This document shows positions 52,395 through 64,000 of a stretch of 64,000 nucleotides of DNA, one piece after another. The translations under genes and the position numbers were made by a program. The stretch is from NCBI GenBank assembly GCA_022376465.1, contig JACDTU010000003.1:806001-870000 (forward strand), written 5' to 3'. Origin of the DNA: Cubamyces lactineus. Its lineage: Eukaryota > Basidiomycota > Agaricomycetes > Polyporales > Polyporaceae. Under the pieces are notes generated by a model. The model had not been told where the DNA came from. It made no database searches and saw only the letters and a program-made list of their open reading frames with translations. The number at the start of each line of letters is the position of its first letter. Position 1 is the stretch's first letter.

Positions 52395-55300
52395 ATGTTG
52401 TTGGACATCAATGTAAGTAGTCGTGACGCATACATGGCACCCCCAACACCATTCTGAGCCATCATACCAGCGGAAACTCTTCACTCGTTCGGACCGTGTA
52501 AAGGGCGTCGACTTTCACCCCACCGAGCCCTGGATACTCACTGGTCTTTACAATGGCACGGTCAACATCTACAACCACGATACGGGTGCCTTGATCAAGA
52601 CCTTTGAGGTCGCGGAGGTCCCCGTGCGCTGCGTCCGTTTCATACCCCGCAAGAACTGGTTCGTCGCAGGCTCGGACGATTTCCAGCTTCGCGTCTTCAA
52701 CTACAATACGCACGAGAAGGTCGCCGCGTTTGAGGCGCATCCGGACTATATCAGATGTCTTACCGTGCACCCGACCGCAAGTATCGTCCTTACGGGCAGT
52801 GATGACATGACAATCAAGGCGTGGGACTGGGACAAGCAGTGGAGATGTATCCAGGTACGATGCCCCGTGTTCGCACAGGTAGAGCATGCATGATTGACTG
52901 CCATACCAGACGTACGAGGGACATACGCACTATATCATGAACATTGCGGTGAACCCCAAGGACCCTAACACGTTCGCGTCATCATGTCTGGACCGTACTG
53001 TCAAAATGTGGTCTTTGGGCTCCTCGTCACCGAACTTCACCATGGAGGCGCATGACAAGGGCGTCAACTACGTCGAATTCTACCCTGGCGCCGATAAGCC
53101 CTACCTTATAACTGCCAGTGATGACAAGACTGTCAAGATCTGGGACTACTTGAGCAAGAGCTGCGTCCAGACGCTTGAGGGCCACTCGAACAACGTCCTC
53201 TTTGCTGTCTTCCATCCTAATCTCCCACTCATCATCAGCGGTGGCGAAGATGGTACCGTGAAGCTCTGGAACAGCGGTACATATCGCCTGGAGAACACCC
53301 TCAGCTATGCTTTGGAGCGCGCATGGTGCATTGCGCTTCGCAAGACGTCAAATGAGGTCGCAATTGGTTACGACGAAGGTCTTGTTGTCGTGAAGGTAAG
53401 CAAGTGAAGCATACTCTATGGACCACTACTTGACTCTTTGATAGCTCGGGCGAGACGAACCCACGTACAGCATGGACACATCCGGCAAGCTCGTATACAC
53501 GCGTAACAACGAGGTACTCTCTGCAAACCTGCAGACCGTGCAGGAAGACGCACTCGCAGATGGCAACCGGATACCGCTCTCTATCAAGGAACTTGGCACG
53601 ACTGAAGTATTCGCGACGTCCCTGATGCATTCTCCCAACGGCCGTTTTGTCACCGTGGTTGGTGACGGTGAGTACATTGTCTACACGGCACTCGCATGGC
53701 GCAACAAGGCTTTCGGGAACGGCAGCTCGTTCGCTTGGGCCGGCGATTCCAACACCTACGCTGTGCTGGAGGGCAAGATGAAACTTCGGGTGTACAAGAA
53801 CTTCCGGGAGCGTACCGGTGCCGGGTTGAAGGGAGCAGGCTCCTGGATTGTGGATGGGATCCACGGCGGTACGCTTCTTGCGGCCCGAGGACACGGTTTT
53901 GTTGTGTTCTGGGACTGGGAGTCCGGCGACATCGTCCGGCGGATTGAGGTGGATGCCAAGAACGTGAGTATCGCGTGTTGCCCACAACGGCATTCACTGA
54001 ACCATGTTCGTTATAGGTATTCTGGTCGGGCACCGGTGACCTTGTTGCTATTGCTGCTGAAGATTCGTTCTATGTCCTCCGCTTCGATCGAGACGCATAT
54101 AATGCCAAGCTTGAGGCTGGCGTCGAAATCGGCGATGAAGGTGTTGAGGAAGCTTTCGACCTCGTGGCCGAGATCTCTGATAGGTATGTCAGCCTCCACC
54201 TTGTTGCGTATTCCATCTCACACAGGCTTGTAGCGTCAAGACCGCCAAGTGGATAGGAGACTGCTTCATCTACACGACGGCCGCGAATCGCCTGAACTAC
54301 TTCGTTGGCAGCGAATCATACACCATCACACCTTTCGACACGTACGTCCTATACATCGATCAGTGTCTTCGGTGAGGCTGACACTTCTTAGGCCACTATT
54401 CTTGCTTGGGTACCTGCCCGCACACAACCGTGTCTACCTCGTAGACAAAGATGTGAACGTGTACAGCTACTCGTTGTCACTCAATGTGGTGGAGTACCAG
54501 ACTGCAGTCCTCCGTGGAGATATGGATGCTGCGGCGGAGATTCTCCCATCAATACCAAAAGAGCACCGCAACAAAATCGCGGCCTTCTTGGAAGGCAGAG
54601 GTAACCTCGTTAAATGGCTACTAGATCAAAGGACCGAGCTGACCGAGCTCCAGGTCTCAAGGAACTTGCGCTGAAGGTCACGACAGACCCTGACCAGAAA
54701 TTCGAGTTATCCCTCCAACTCGACGACTTGGATGCTGCCGTTGAGATCGCGCGAGGAGTTCCCGAGATCGAGGCTGAGTCGAAGTGGAAGGCGATCGGAG
54801 ACCGCGCACTTGCCGTGTGGCGGTTCGATCTCGCGCGCGAGAGCTTCGAGAAAGCAGGCGACCTCAGCGCACTGATGTTGCTGCTACTCGCGATCGGCGA
54901 CCGGGAAGGTTTGGCTAAGCTTGCCAAGCAAGCAGGTACGCTACACGTGTCTCTCACTACGGTGTACCGTCTGTTGCTCACTCCAGACAACGTCATGTAC
55001 AGAGGAGAAGGGGCAGAACAACCTCGCGTTTGCCACTCTACTCCAGCTGGGTGACCCCAAGCCATGTGTTGACCTGCTGATCAAAACCCACCGGGCACCG
55101 GAAGCGGCGATGTTCGCGCGTACATATGCTCCTTCAAAGGCCCCGGAGGCGGTGAAGGCATGGCGTGGAGACCTGCAGGCGAAGAACCGCCCAAAGCTGG
55201 CTACGGCCGTCGCAGACCCCTCTGAGAATCCCGAGCTGTTTGAGGAGGGCTGGGAGGAGGCGCTGCAGCGCGAGGCCGGCGCACCGGCGTCTGACTCACC

Positions 55301-55411
55301 GCTGGCGAACGGCGACTCAGGTATGCGCATACTGTACTGGCCGCCGGAACCACCGCTCATGAATCTCTGTTGTCAGAGGCCTCTGAATCCGATGATGAGG
55401 ACGAATCGTAG
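52395..55411 (+). CDS. SEC27: Coatomer beta-prime subunit (COPI)
   Basis: Ten exons (52395-52412, 52471-52854, 52910-53395, 53445-53963, 54017-54183, 54234-54341, 54392-54600, 54654-54935, 55003-55320, 55377-55411) encode 841 residues, the usual length. The protein starts MLLDIN, spliced to RKLFTRSDRVKGVDFHPTEP, the conserved beginning of beta-prime COP. The first ~300 residues are WD40 repeats (for example GSDDMTIKAWDWDKQW, SCLDRTVKMWSL, TASDDKTVKIWDYLSKSC, GGEDGTVKLWNSGTYRLENT) that bind dilysine cargo tails. A second propeller follows, then the alpha-solenoid (AVLRGDMDAAAEILPSIPKE, DLDAAVEIA, LLAIGDREGLAKLAKQA) that contacts alpha-COP. The extreme C-terminus is acidic (EASESDDEDES). It functions in Golgi-to-ER retrograde transport as part of the COPI coat. 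Housekeeping, single copy. Confidence 0.96.
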
Positions 55412-55804
55412 ATACCTTGTAATTTGGCTGTGTATATGGAGCTATGACATTCTCTGTTCTTTCCTTGACATCAATGATGCGGGCGTTGTTATAGAAGCTC
55501 CGGCGAGGCTCCGGTGATGTTAGTGCTAAATAGACACTCGCCCATTAGTCTGGTACATACCCACACTTACTATTGAATAAGCATACGGCCGAAGAATAAT
55601 GGAGGCTGAAACGCGCCGGCGGAGGCTGGTCAGTCTGGGCCGGGCTGTTGCCGTGACAGTGGAGGCGTCACAGTCGCTAGCGGAGAGGGAAGCCCTTGCT
55701 TGCGGGTTCCTCAGTGCTCTGCATTTCTCACCACTTCCTGTCTCGTCTGCTCACTGTCTCGGGCGGCGTCGACGCCCTTCACTCCCCCTTCTTCTTTGCA
55801 GGCC
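55412..55804. other. Promoter region of the chitin synthase
   Basis: 393 bp between SEC27 and the chitin synthase, both on the plus strand. The last 130 bp are pyrimidine-rich, ending in CTTTGCAGGCC just before the ATG, which could also be a splice acceptor of a 5' UTR intron. Confidence 0.4.
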
Positions 55805-58800
55805 ATGGCCTCCGCACTTGCCTCTCAGGCGATCAGCTCTGGCGACCTACGGGATCTCGCCGCGTCTTCCTCGTCCGCGGCGACCGTCCACCCTTCTGAC
55901 GACACCATTCTCTCTGTTCTCCAAGCTCGCTTTCGTGCAGACCTACCGTATACCAGAATCGGCGCTGCGAATCTCGTCGTCGTTAATCCATACAAGACAC
56001 TCGCTAATGTTAACGACGTGACCGCGAAGGAGTACGAGGAGCGATGCTACAAGGACACGAGTTTCCCGCTCCCCGGCACCGCACAACTACCTCCCCATCT
56101 CTATGACCTTGCCGCTCGGGTGTACCTGCTTATGAGGAGACGGATGGAATCCCAATCGGTCATCTTCAGGTGAGTCTCAGCTCAACATTCCTCCTAGCGC
56201 CTCAACAAACGTGTCGCCCGTGTCTCCGCAGGGGAATCACGGCCTCAGGAAAGAGCGCCAGCTCGCAGCTGCTCGTCAACCAGATTCTCAGGCTTTCTGC
56301 CCACTCCAAGAAAGAGGCCAGGCTCGCCGACCAGATCAAGTCGCTTTCAACATTGCTCGATTCCTTCGGGAACGCGAAGACGCTCGTTAATCCCAACGCC
56401 TCCCGGCACAGTCGTTACCTCGAGCTCCACTTCAACGAGCGTGGCCGTATCCAAGCGGCTAAAGTGCTCACGTTCGGGCTTGACAAGTCCCGACTCTCAC
56501 GGCTCTCGTTCGAAGAACGTACCTACCACGTTTTCTACCAGTTTCTCGCCGGCGCTACCCCGGAGGAACGCGATCGCTACGGTCTAGAGGACGTTTCGGA
56601 CTACGCCTTGCTTGCATCGTCTGGCTGCTATCGCCTACCAGCAGGGCCGTTCAGTGACGATGGGATCGCGATGGACGAACTGCGGGCAGCTATGAAGATC
56701 CTGGGCTTCAAATCAAAGCACCTGACGTCTATTTTCGGCCTCCTTGTCGCTATTCTCCTCCTTGGGAATCTCCAGTTCGGTGAAGCCGATGCTCGGGATG
56801 TCTCTGCGTATGTCTCCAACCGACCGGTGCTTGACCAAGTTTCGCGTTTGCTCGGTGTTCCTGCAGAAGACCTTAGCGAGGTCCTCACAAACAAGACCAG
56901 CTATGTGCGCAAGGAGCTGTACACCGTCATGATGGACGCCCAGCAGAGTGCCAGTCAGCGAGATCAACTTGCGAAGGACCTCTACGCTATCTTGTTCGCG
57001 TACGTGACAGAGACGGCCAACCACAAGATTGCACCAAGTTCGCAAGACCCCCCTCCGCCCACTCAGATCGTCCTGTTCGATCAGCCCGGGTTTCAAACCA
57101 AGGGCCTCCCTACCTCCGCCTCTGTCTACTTTGGTGGGCCGACGCCTCTTCTTGGGCCGCAGAACCAGGCTGGCTTCGAAGAGTTCTGTATCAACTTCTC
57201 GGATGAGCTTCTCCACTCGTATGTCCTTCGAAACACGTTCGAGGACTCTGTGGGCTACAACAGCCAGCTCACTGGAGATGGCGTTACCCTGCCGGCCGTC
57301 ACTACTATGGACAACGCCGGATGTGTTGAACTGTTGCGAGGCGCGCAGCTCAGTGAGCGCGCACATCGGAAGCCGGGTGGCATGCTTGGGATTATCAACA
57401 AGGCGTGCTCGTCTTACAGGTCAGGGAAGAGTGGCGAGAAGAAGGAGGAAGACGCCTTGCAGGAGCTCACGTCCAAGTTCGGGGTGCACGCGTCGTTCAT
57501 CGCCCCTGGCAGCGCGGAGTGCCCGGACAAGATGACCTTCGGCATCAACCACTACGCTGGCAGCTGCACGTACGACGTTCGCAACTTCATCGAGAAGGAC
57601 ACCGACATTCTCGACTGTGCCTTCGTAACCCTCCTCCGCAATTCCTCCGACCCCTTCATCGCCAAGCTCATGGCTGGCCCCAGTCTGGCCACGGAACGGC
57701 ACTCCAAGGACGAGAACATCATTGTCCAGGCACAGGTGTCCTCCCGGCCGCTCCGCGCACCCACTCCCATCGTCTCTCGCGACGGTACTGTACCTGCCCC
57801 CGGAGAGGAGCACGCCCGCCTTGATCCTTCCAAGGTTTACCCAATCACCACCCAACTCAACTACACCCTCTCCGAGATCATGTGGAACTTGGACCGTACA
57901 AGACACTGGAATGTGTCGTGTATCAGACCCAACGACTCCGGCACCGCTAACTCGTTCGATAAGCGGCGTGTCAAGGCTCAGATCCGGAGTCTTCTCCTTC
58001 CCGACCTCATCGCCCGGAGGAAGAACGACTTCATCGTCGACTTCGAGCAGGCGGCTTTCTGCGATCGGTATGTTCCCACGATCCGGGGCTCCGAATCCGA
58101 ACGGATCAGGCAGTGTGCATCTGCCAACGGTTGGAAGGAGGGCGAGGACTACGTCGTTGGCCACCGCATGATCTGGCTTACATACACAGCATGGAAGGTG
58201 GTTGAGGACGTCCTTCGGGCACAGGAGAAGGAGCTGAAACGCGGAGGGGACGACGTGGATGGCGAGAGTGTCCTTCCTGACGACGCGACCGAGTACACGC
58301 ACCAGGAAGGCTCTCTTGCGGTCGGCCCTGGCGCGTACTACGGCGGTGGTGAGAGCGAAGACAACCTCCTGTTGACTCGCACCGGCACCAACGGCACGCA
58401 CTACCACGAAGCCAACGCGAACGCTAGCTATCCCAATATGCCTATGACGCCGAGTAATCCCGACACACCTGGCTATGGCGATGCAGATGGCTGGGGTTCC
58501 GAGTGGGACAAGAAGGGCGGCGGTACACCTCCGGATCTCGGGCCTTCGAAGGAGGGCGACCTCGTCGCGAAGGCCCCTAACACCGTCGAGGAGGTTCCTA
58601 CGAGTCGGTCTCGACGGAATTGGCTCTACGTCGTCTGGCTTACAACGTGGTGGATACCTTCGATCGCCTTGAGCAAGATCGGCCGGATGAAGCGCCCCGA
58701 TATCCAGCTGGCATGGCGAGAAAAGGTCACTATCTTCTGGCTGGTCTTCCTGTTCAACGGCATCGTCATCTTCTACATCATCGAGTTCGGACGCCTGCTC

Positions 58801-61800
58801 TGCCCCGACTTCGACAAGGCCTGGTCACTCAACGAGGTAAATCAACATACAGGAGATGACGACTTCTGGGTCACCATCCAGGGTACGGTCTACGATGTGT
58901 CCAACTTCATCCACGGCGACCATTCGGACGTCCAGAACCTCGCGAGTAACGGCGCCGACACGCTCTCGGAAGTCGCGGGTCAGGATCTCACCGAGTACTT
59001 CCCCGTTCCTCCGGTCATCGCGTGTCAAGGCTTAGTCACCGACACGGCTTTGGTACTCACCCCCGCCAACTTCACACCCCAGGCTCCGCAGGCCATGCAC
59101 AAGTCCGGTCCGGAAGGGTATCAGGGCTCGAAGCTCAGCGACATTAATTGGTACACGAAGTACTTCTTGCCGAAGATCCGCCAGTTCACGAAGGGACCTC
59201 TTGTGTGGGACAAGAAGACGATACAGGCACAAGCGAGCGATCCGGATAACCAGCGGTGAGTACTGACGTTACTGCTACAGGCACTCAGCTGAACACAGAT
59301 ACGTAGGCTTTGGGCTATCTATGACAACGCAGTCTATGATCTCTCGGACTACGTCTACACACAGTCCATCAACAGTGCGGCCGAGTTCTCGTTCCTCAAC
59401 CAGGACATCGTGGACATCTTCAAGCAGCAACCGGGCCAGGACATCACGAAGACGTTAAACAATGTTCTGGCGGGTCTCGACACCACGACGCGCGAACAGA
59501 ACATGAACTGTATCAGCAACCTGTTCTATTACGGCAAGCCCGACTTCCGCAAGACCGCGCGTTGTCAAGTACAGAACATTCTCCTGCTTGTCTTCTCGAT
59601 CATCCTGATGGTCTCAATCGGTATCAAGTGTAAGTTGCTACACACTAGACCCGCCAGCCTGCGACTAACGTTTGTCTAGTCTTGGCCGCATTGCAGCTGA
59701 CGCCGAAGAGAACGCCGGAAATGCTGGACAAGTTCGTGCTCTGCCAAGTGCCGTGTTATACCGAAGGCGAAGAGTCACTCCGCCGCACGATCGACTCGTT
59801 GGCCGCGTTGAACTACGACGACAAGCGCAAGTTGATCTTCATCATCTGTGACGGTAACATCATCGGTACCGGCAACGATCGTACCACGCCTCGCATCGTC
59901 CTGGACATTCTTGGTGTCGACCCGAAGCTCGATCCCGAGCCGCTTCTGTACAAGGCTATCGGTGAAGGCTCTCGCCAGCTGAACTACGGCAAAGTGTACT
60001 CTGGTCTCTACGAGTTCGAGGGCCACGTCGTTCCGTAAGTTCGGTCATCTTCACTCAGCTGCCATTTGTTGATATACATCGCTTTGTAGCTACATTGTCG
60101 TCGTCAAAGTCGGCAAGCCGACTGAGCGGACGAAGCCGGGCAACAGAGGAAAGCGTGACAGTCAAATCCTCGTCATGCAATACCTCAACCGGGTTCACTT
60201 CGACGCGCCTATGGCCCCTCTCGAGCTGGAGATCTACCACCAGATGCGAAACGTCATTGGTATCGACCCCGCCTTCTATGAGTACATCTTCACCGTCGAC
60301 GCTGATACGGTAAGGCGCCGTGTTGCTTCGTGTGGACGTTGTACTGAGATCATGATAGACTGTCACGCCGGACTCCCTCAACCGTCTCGTCGCGTGCGCC
60401 GCGGACGACTCGAGTATCATTGGTATTTGTGGTGAGACGAAGCTCGACAACGAAGAGGGCTCGTGGTGGACCATGATCCAGGTGAGTTGACTTCGTCTGC
60501 CTACGTGAGCCGTTGCTGATCCCCCTGTAGGTCTACGAATACTACATCTCGCACCACTTGTCGAAGGCCTTCGAGAGCTTGTTCGGCTCTGTGACGTGTC
60601 TGCCTGGTTGTTTCTCAATGTACCGCATCCGTACAGCCGACAAGGGCCGGCCCATCATCATCTCGAACCGTGTCATCGAGGAGTACGCAGAGCCCATCGT
60701 CGATACCCTGCACAAGAAGAACTTGTTCTCGCTCGGAGAGGATCGGTACCTGACGACGCTCTTGCTCAAGCACTTCCCCACGTTCCGCACCAAGTTCACG
60801 CCGGACGCCGTTGCCCACACCATCGCTCCCGAATCATGGCGCGTGCTGTTCTCGCAGCGTCGTCGCTGGATCAACTCGACCGTGCACAACCTGTGCGAGC
60901 TTGTCTTCCTGCCTGAGCTGTTCGGATTCTGCTGTTTCTCGATGCGGTTCTTCGTGTTCATCGATCTGCTGGGTACTCTCATCCTTCCGTCGACGGTCGT
61001 CTACGTGCGTGGTATCTCATTCCTCCGTCTGAGATATACAACTAACAAGCCATACAGCTGATCTATCTAATTGTTGAGGTCGCCCTCCGCAAGACTGCCC
61101 TTCCAGTCATTTCAATCGTCATGTTGGCTGCGGTGTATGGTCTTCAGGTATGTCGACGAGCCAGTTAAAGTAATGCCTTACGCTCACCCGTGTCTTCTCA
61201 GGCTGTCATCTTCCTGTTGAAGCGCGAGTTCATGCTCATCGGCTGGATGGTGGTCTACATCCTCTCGTACGTACTTCAGTTGTCGAATGAGCCCGGCAGG
61301 ACTGACGCAGTCGATACAGGTACCCGGTGTACAGTTTCTTCCTACCGGTTTACGCGTTCTGGTGCATGGATGACTTCAGTTGGGGTAACACTCGTCTGGT
61401 CATTGGCGAGGGCAACAACAAGAAGGTCATCATGAACGATGATGAGAAGTACGACGACAGCATGATTCCTCTCAAGAAGTTCAGTGGTATGTAACCATGG
61501 TTCACTGCCTTCTACAACCTATACTCATTCTCGATCCAGAATACGAGGCTGAGGCATGGGAGACGGGCTCTCGTCACTCTGACGAGACCGGATACGGTAG
61601 CAAGTCACCATCCCAAGGACGCTCGCGCGCGGCTCACTCCCGCGGCCAGTCCCCACGGCCAAGCTTCCACCAGTCACAAGCGGGCGACTACTACCGCGAC
61701 ACGAACCTCACGAACCCACAAGGCTCGACGTACCACCCGAACAACTCTGCAAGCAACCTCTCTCACTACGGTGCCGCGCCTGCGGCCGCTTCGCAATTCG

Positions 61801-62371
61801 GCCTACCACAGCTGCCCTTCATGGGCGGCTTCGCCGGCACTGGGTCTGTACATGGCTCTGACTACGGCGGCCCGACAATGGGCATGCCGATGGCGAACCC
61901 GCTCGCGTACCAGAACACGGGGAGCATGTACGGGATGATGCCGAATGCGCCGCGGAACACCGTCATGACGAACATGAACATGTTCGGTGGGGCGGGCGAC
62001 GTGCACGGCTCGCAGGGCGGGTTTGCGCCACCGATGGCACCAGGCCTTATGTCCTCGCAACGGCCGATGTCGACGTTCTCACTCGCAACAACGGTGAACC
62101 CGTTCGCGGGCGGGCCGAGCATGAACCCGGAGCCGACCGACGAGGAGCTCATCACGGCGCTGCGGGCGTATCTGAGCACGCAGGATCTCATGACCGTCAC
62201 GAAAAAGTGAGTAGCGTCTACTTCTTTGACTTGTGAGGGTTCGTGGCAGTTGCTAATGGCTGATTTAGGACTGTACGGGAGGCAATGCAACAGCGGTTCC
62301 CTAAGGCGGACCTGTCTGGGCGGAAGCAGTTCCTGAACGACGCGATCGACAACATTCTCTCGCAGTCATAG
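55805..62371 (+). CDS. Myosin-motor chitin synthase (class V-type)
   Basis: Twelve exons (55805-56169, 56232-59255, 59307-59629, 59680-60034, 60090-60309, 60359-60481, 60531-61004, 61058-61147, 61202-61266, 61320-61486, 61540-62206, 62269-62371) encode 1,991 residues. Residues 1-~760 are a myosin head with a P-loop [11 protein letters not shown], a switch-like [10 protein letters not shown] and [14 protein letters not shown]. Two membrane helices (about 918-975) precede a cytochrome b5-like segment ([20 protein letters not shown]). The catalytic part has [13 protein letters not shown] and the QRRRW signature of processive chitin synthases (about residues 1425-1580), then further membrane helices. 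The C-terminus, starting [17 protein letters not shown], is a DEK_C domain. It polymerises UDP-GlcNAc into cell-wall chitin at growth sites. The P-loop lacks the usual Glu of GESGSGKT, so motor ATPase activity may be weak. Confidence 0.94.
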
Positions 62372-63125
62372 ACATTTTAGACTGACGACGACAGCCACGG
62401 ACGCAGGCGCGGCCGTGGTGTTCTTGCTTGGTATCAGTGTGGGGTTGAGGCGCTGGTTGATATGGTGGGCTTTGCCCGCGGACTGCTCACTCATTGACAT
62501 TTTGGACTTCTGTGACTACACCGTTTTTTCTTCTCCTCCCCGTCGTGTCTGAACCTTTCTCCCTGACTCCCCTCCCTCTCTTATCTGTCTCTCTCGTTGC
62601 ATCGAACGTTACGGTTACGGACTAGTCGCACTCGCATCATCAGTCATTATAGCAGCATTGTAGTAGTCGTTGGACAGACAGGCCTATCTAGTGATCTCAT
62701 ACTATCTGCCCTCTCATTCAGTGACCCTGGTGAAGGAATGGCACCATGCCCACTCGAGCTGCAAGTATGCATGGTATGGAACGGCTGTTTGCCCGGCGAG
62801 CGTTTGTCGTACGGAGTGGCCGATGCGCGTGTTTTTGGTGGGAAGGGTCACGAGGATGACGGAGGGAGTAAAAGTAGCCGGGTGATTGTTGGGCAAGTAG
62901 TGACCCCACACTTCAAGTTGCAGCTGGCTACGTCTCGCTCTCCTCTGGACCTCCGCCTCCTCTTCCACGTTCGCTGCCTCTTGTAGACTCTCCCCAACAA
63001 CTTCTCTAGACGGCTTTACCAAACATTAATTCCCGCCCCCTCAGCCACTCCGCCGCAGCCACCCACTACGCCTTTCTAGGACTGCCCCAAAGTGCTGCTA
63101 TATGACCCCCTCCGCGCCCTGAGCC
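62372..63125. other. Intergenic, pyrimidine-rich tract
   Basis: A C/T-rich tract at about 62520-62600 probably belongs to the 3' UTR of the chitin synthase. The right end is the promoter of the next gene. No gene recognised. Confidence 0.45.
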
Positions 63126-63520
63126 ATGGCCTCCTCGCTCCGCACTCCAGACAGCCCCCCACGCCTCGGCCGCGCGCCGTCCTACATCCACTTCACTCCT
63201 AGGCGCGCCATGGCCTCATTCGAGAACCTCGTCGTCCTTGCTAATTACGAGGAGCACTTGCGCGAGGCGCGCAAGGTCGTCTGGCGCGATCGCGGCGAGA
63301 AGCCTGTCGAGGTCCTGGACTTGGGAGAATGCTTTGAGCATGCGTGCCGCGGGGGACTCCGTACGTGGTTTCCTGCTATGTATTTGTGAAAGTCGGCCAT
63401 ACTTACCGTGCGTTTTTGGTGGGGCGGGGCGGTGAGTGCAGGCGCGGGCACACTTGCGTTCGCGATCCGCTCGGGCGTGAACTTCATCCTCCTCTTGACG
63501 CGTATCAAGCGAATCCCAAA
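63126..63520 (+). CDS. TMEM135-like membrane protein, first two exons only
   Basis: Exons 63126-63360 and 63442-63520 join (phase 1) to 104 codons, then run into a GTAAGT donor. The segment FENLVVLANYEEHLREARKVV, broken here only by my reading length, is followed by DLGECFEHACRGGLRAGTLA and FAIRSGVNFILLLTRIKR. The last two resemble the opening of fungal TMEM135/Tim17-like membrane proteins (GGxRAGTLAFxIRxGVN). The expected continuation (a basic segment and further helices) was not found in the remaining 480 bases, so the gene either has a long intron, an insertion, or continues past the window. An alternative start, MASFENL, lies 84 nt downstream. Confidence 0.6.
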
Positions 63521-64000
63521 GTAAGTGCTGAATATTTGTGTGAAGCCTTCCGCCTCTTGCGCGATAATGTACTGCTGTTCTACGCGTGCTCGAGGGGTAC
63601 GTCCGCTTGTGCCGCTCCACGGCGTTAGCGGACATGCCGAGAATAAGGCGTTCGCACAGAAGGTTTGGCGTGGGGCTAGCCATCCAGTTACCTCGGGATC
63701 TGCGCTCTCTGTATATCTGGATGCCTTGCATTCTACGACTTCCCGTATGCCCATATGCAAGCTTGGCGAAGCAAGAGTTCATTGGACCTCCACGATCATC
63801 TCTCAGCCGTCGGCATAGATTGGATCCGTTGAGTCTTTCACGTCGAGAGCATGCGACAGCTTCCGTCCGCAAGATAGCCCATGCTTGAGATTTAGATGGT
63901 TCAATCCTCCGCATCTCCATAAACAGACGTTATGTGCTATCCATCATACTGGATCAGCGCGCTCTTGAGCGATGTATGTAGTGCGAAGAACTTGTGACTG
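63521..64000. other. Unresolved 3' part of the TMEM135-like locus
   Basis: Open frames on both strands exist (plus frame to 63888; minus frame 63216-63920), but none continues the upstream protein in a recognisable way. Confidence 0.3.

Overview
This window comes from a filamentous basidiomycete, most likely an Agaricomycete. The evidence is the dense set of 50-80 nt GT-AG introns in almost every gene, TATA-box promoters, a myosin-motor chitin synthase, a histidine acid phosphatase with RHGARFP, and lineage-expanded F-box-like families. All gene models below were assembled by hand by joining open frames at splice sites and checking phase; exon coordinates are given in each entry.

Layout. 0-13 kb is ordinary single-copy genome: the C-terminal half of an FG nucleoporin (NUP42-like), a small degenerate RNase III-fold protein, a serine racemase, a gene-poor 2.9 kb stretch, a short-chain dehydrogenase, and a protein that joins a PX (phosphoinositide-binding) domain to a complete GH18 chitinase. 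14-37 kb is an accessory region made of two expanded families. Family 1 is an F-box-like family with a near-invariant gene plan (20-nt first exon starting MGQ/MDQ, a second exon of 120-126 nt, then one long exon). It has six intact members, at 14.7, 16.3, 17.9, 20.5 and 23.1 kb on + and 35.0 kb on -, plus one decayed copy (36.6 kb), one truncated copy with a 21-bp in-frame repeat (33 kb) and scattered relics (19.4-20.0 kb). Family 2 is a tandem trio on the minus strand (26.1-32.5 kb) of ~500-aa proteins with an F-box-like N-terminus and a nucleotidyltransferase-fold signature (GS...DLD). A putative mitochondrial, hydrophilic protein sits between the two blocks. 37-52 kb holds a small membrane protein, a Ser/Pro-rich single-pass protein, a type II membrane histidine acid phosphatase, two tandem flavin-containing monooxygenases with identical ten-exon structure, and a large disordered/WW-like/multipass membrane protein. 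52-64 kb returns to conserved genes: coatomer beta-prime (SEC27), a 1,991-aa myosin-motor chitin synthase, and the first exons of a TMEM135-like membrane protein that I could not follow to the window end.

How the parts relate. SEC27 (COPI transport) and the chitin synthase are housekeeping secretion and wall genes lying next to each other. The F-box families probably supply substrate adaptors for SCF ubiquitin ligases. Their duplication, decay and shared promoter block mark 14-37 kb as the fast-evolving part of the window and the best place to look for undescribed biology. The PX-GH18 fusion is the most unusual single protein. No rRNA, CRISPR array, complete transposon or confident tRNA was seen.
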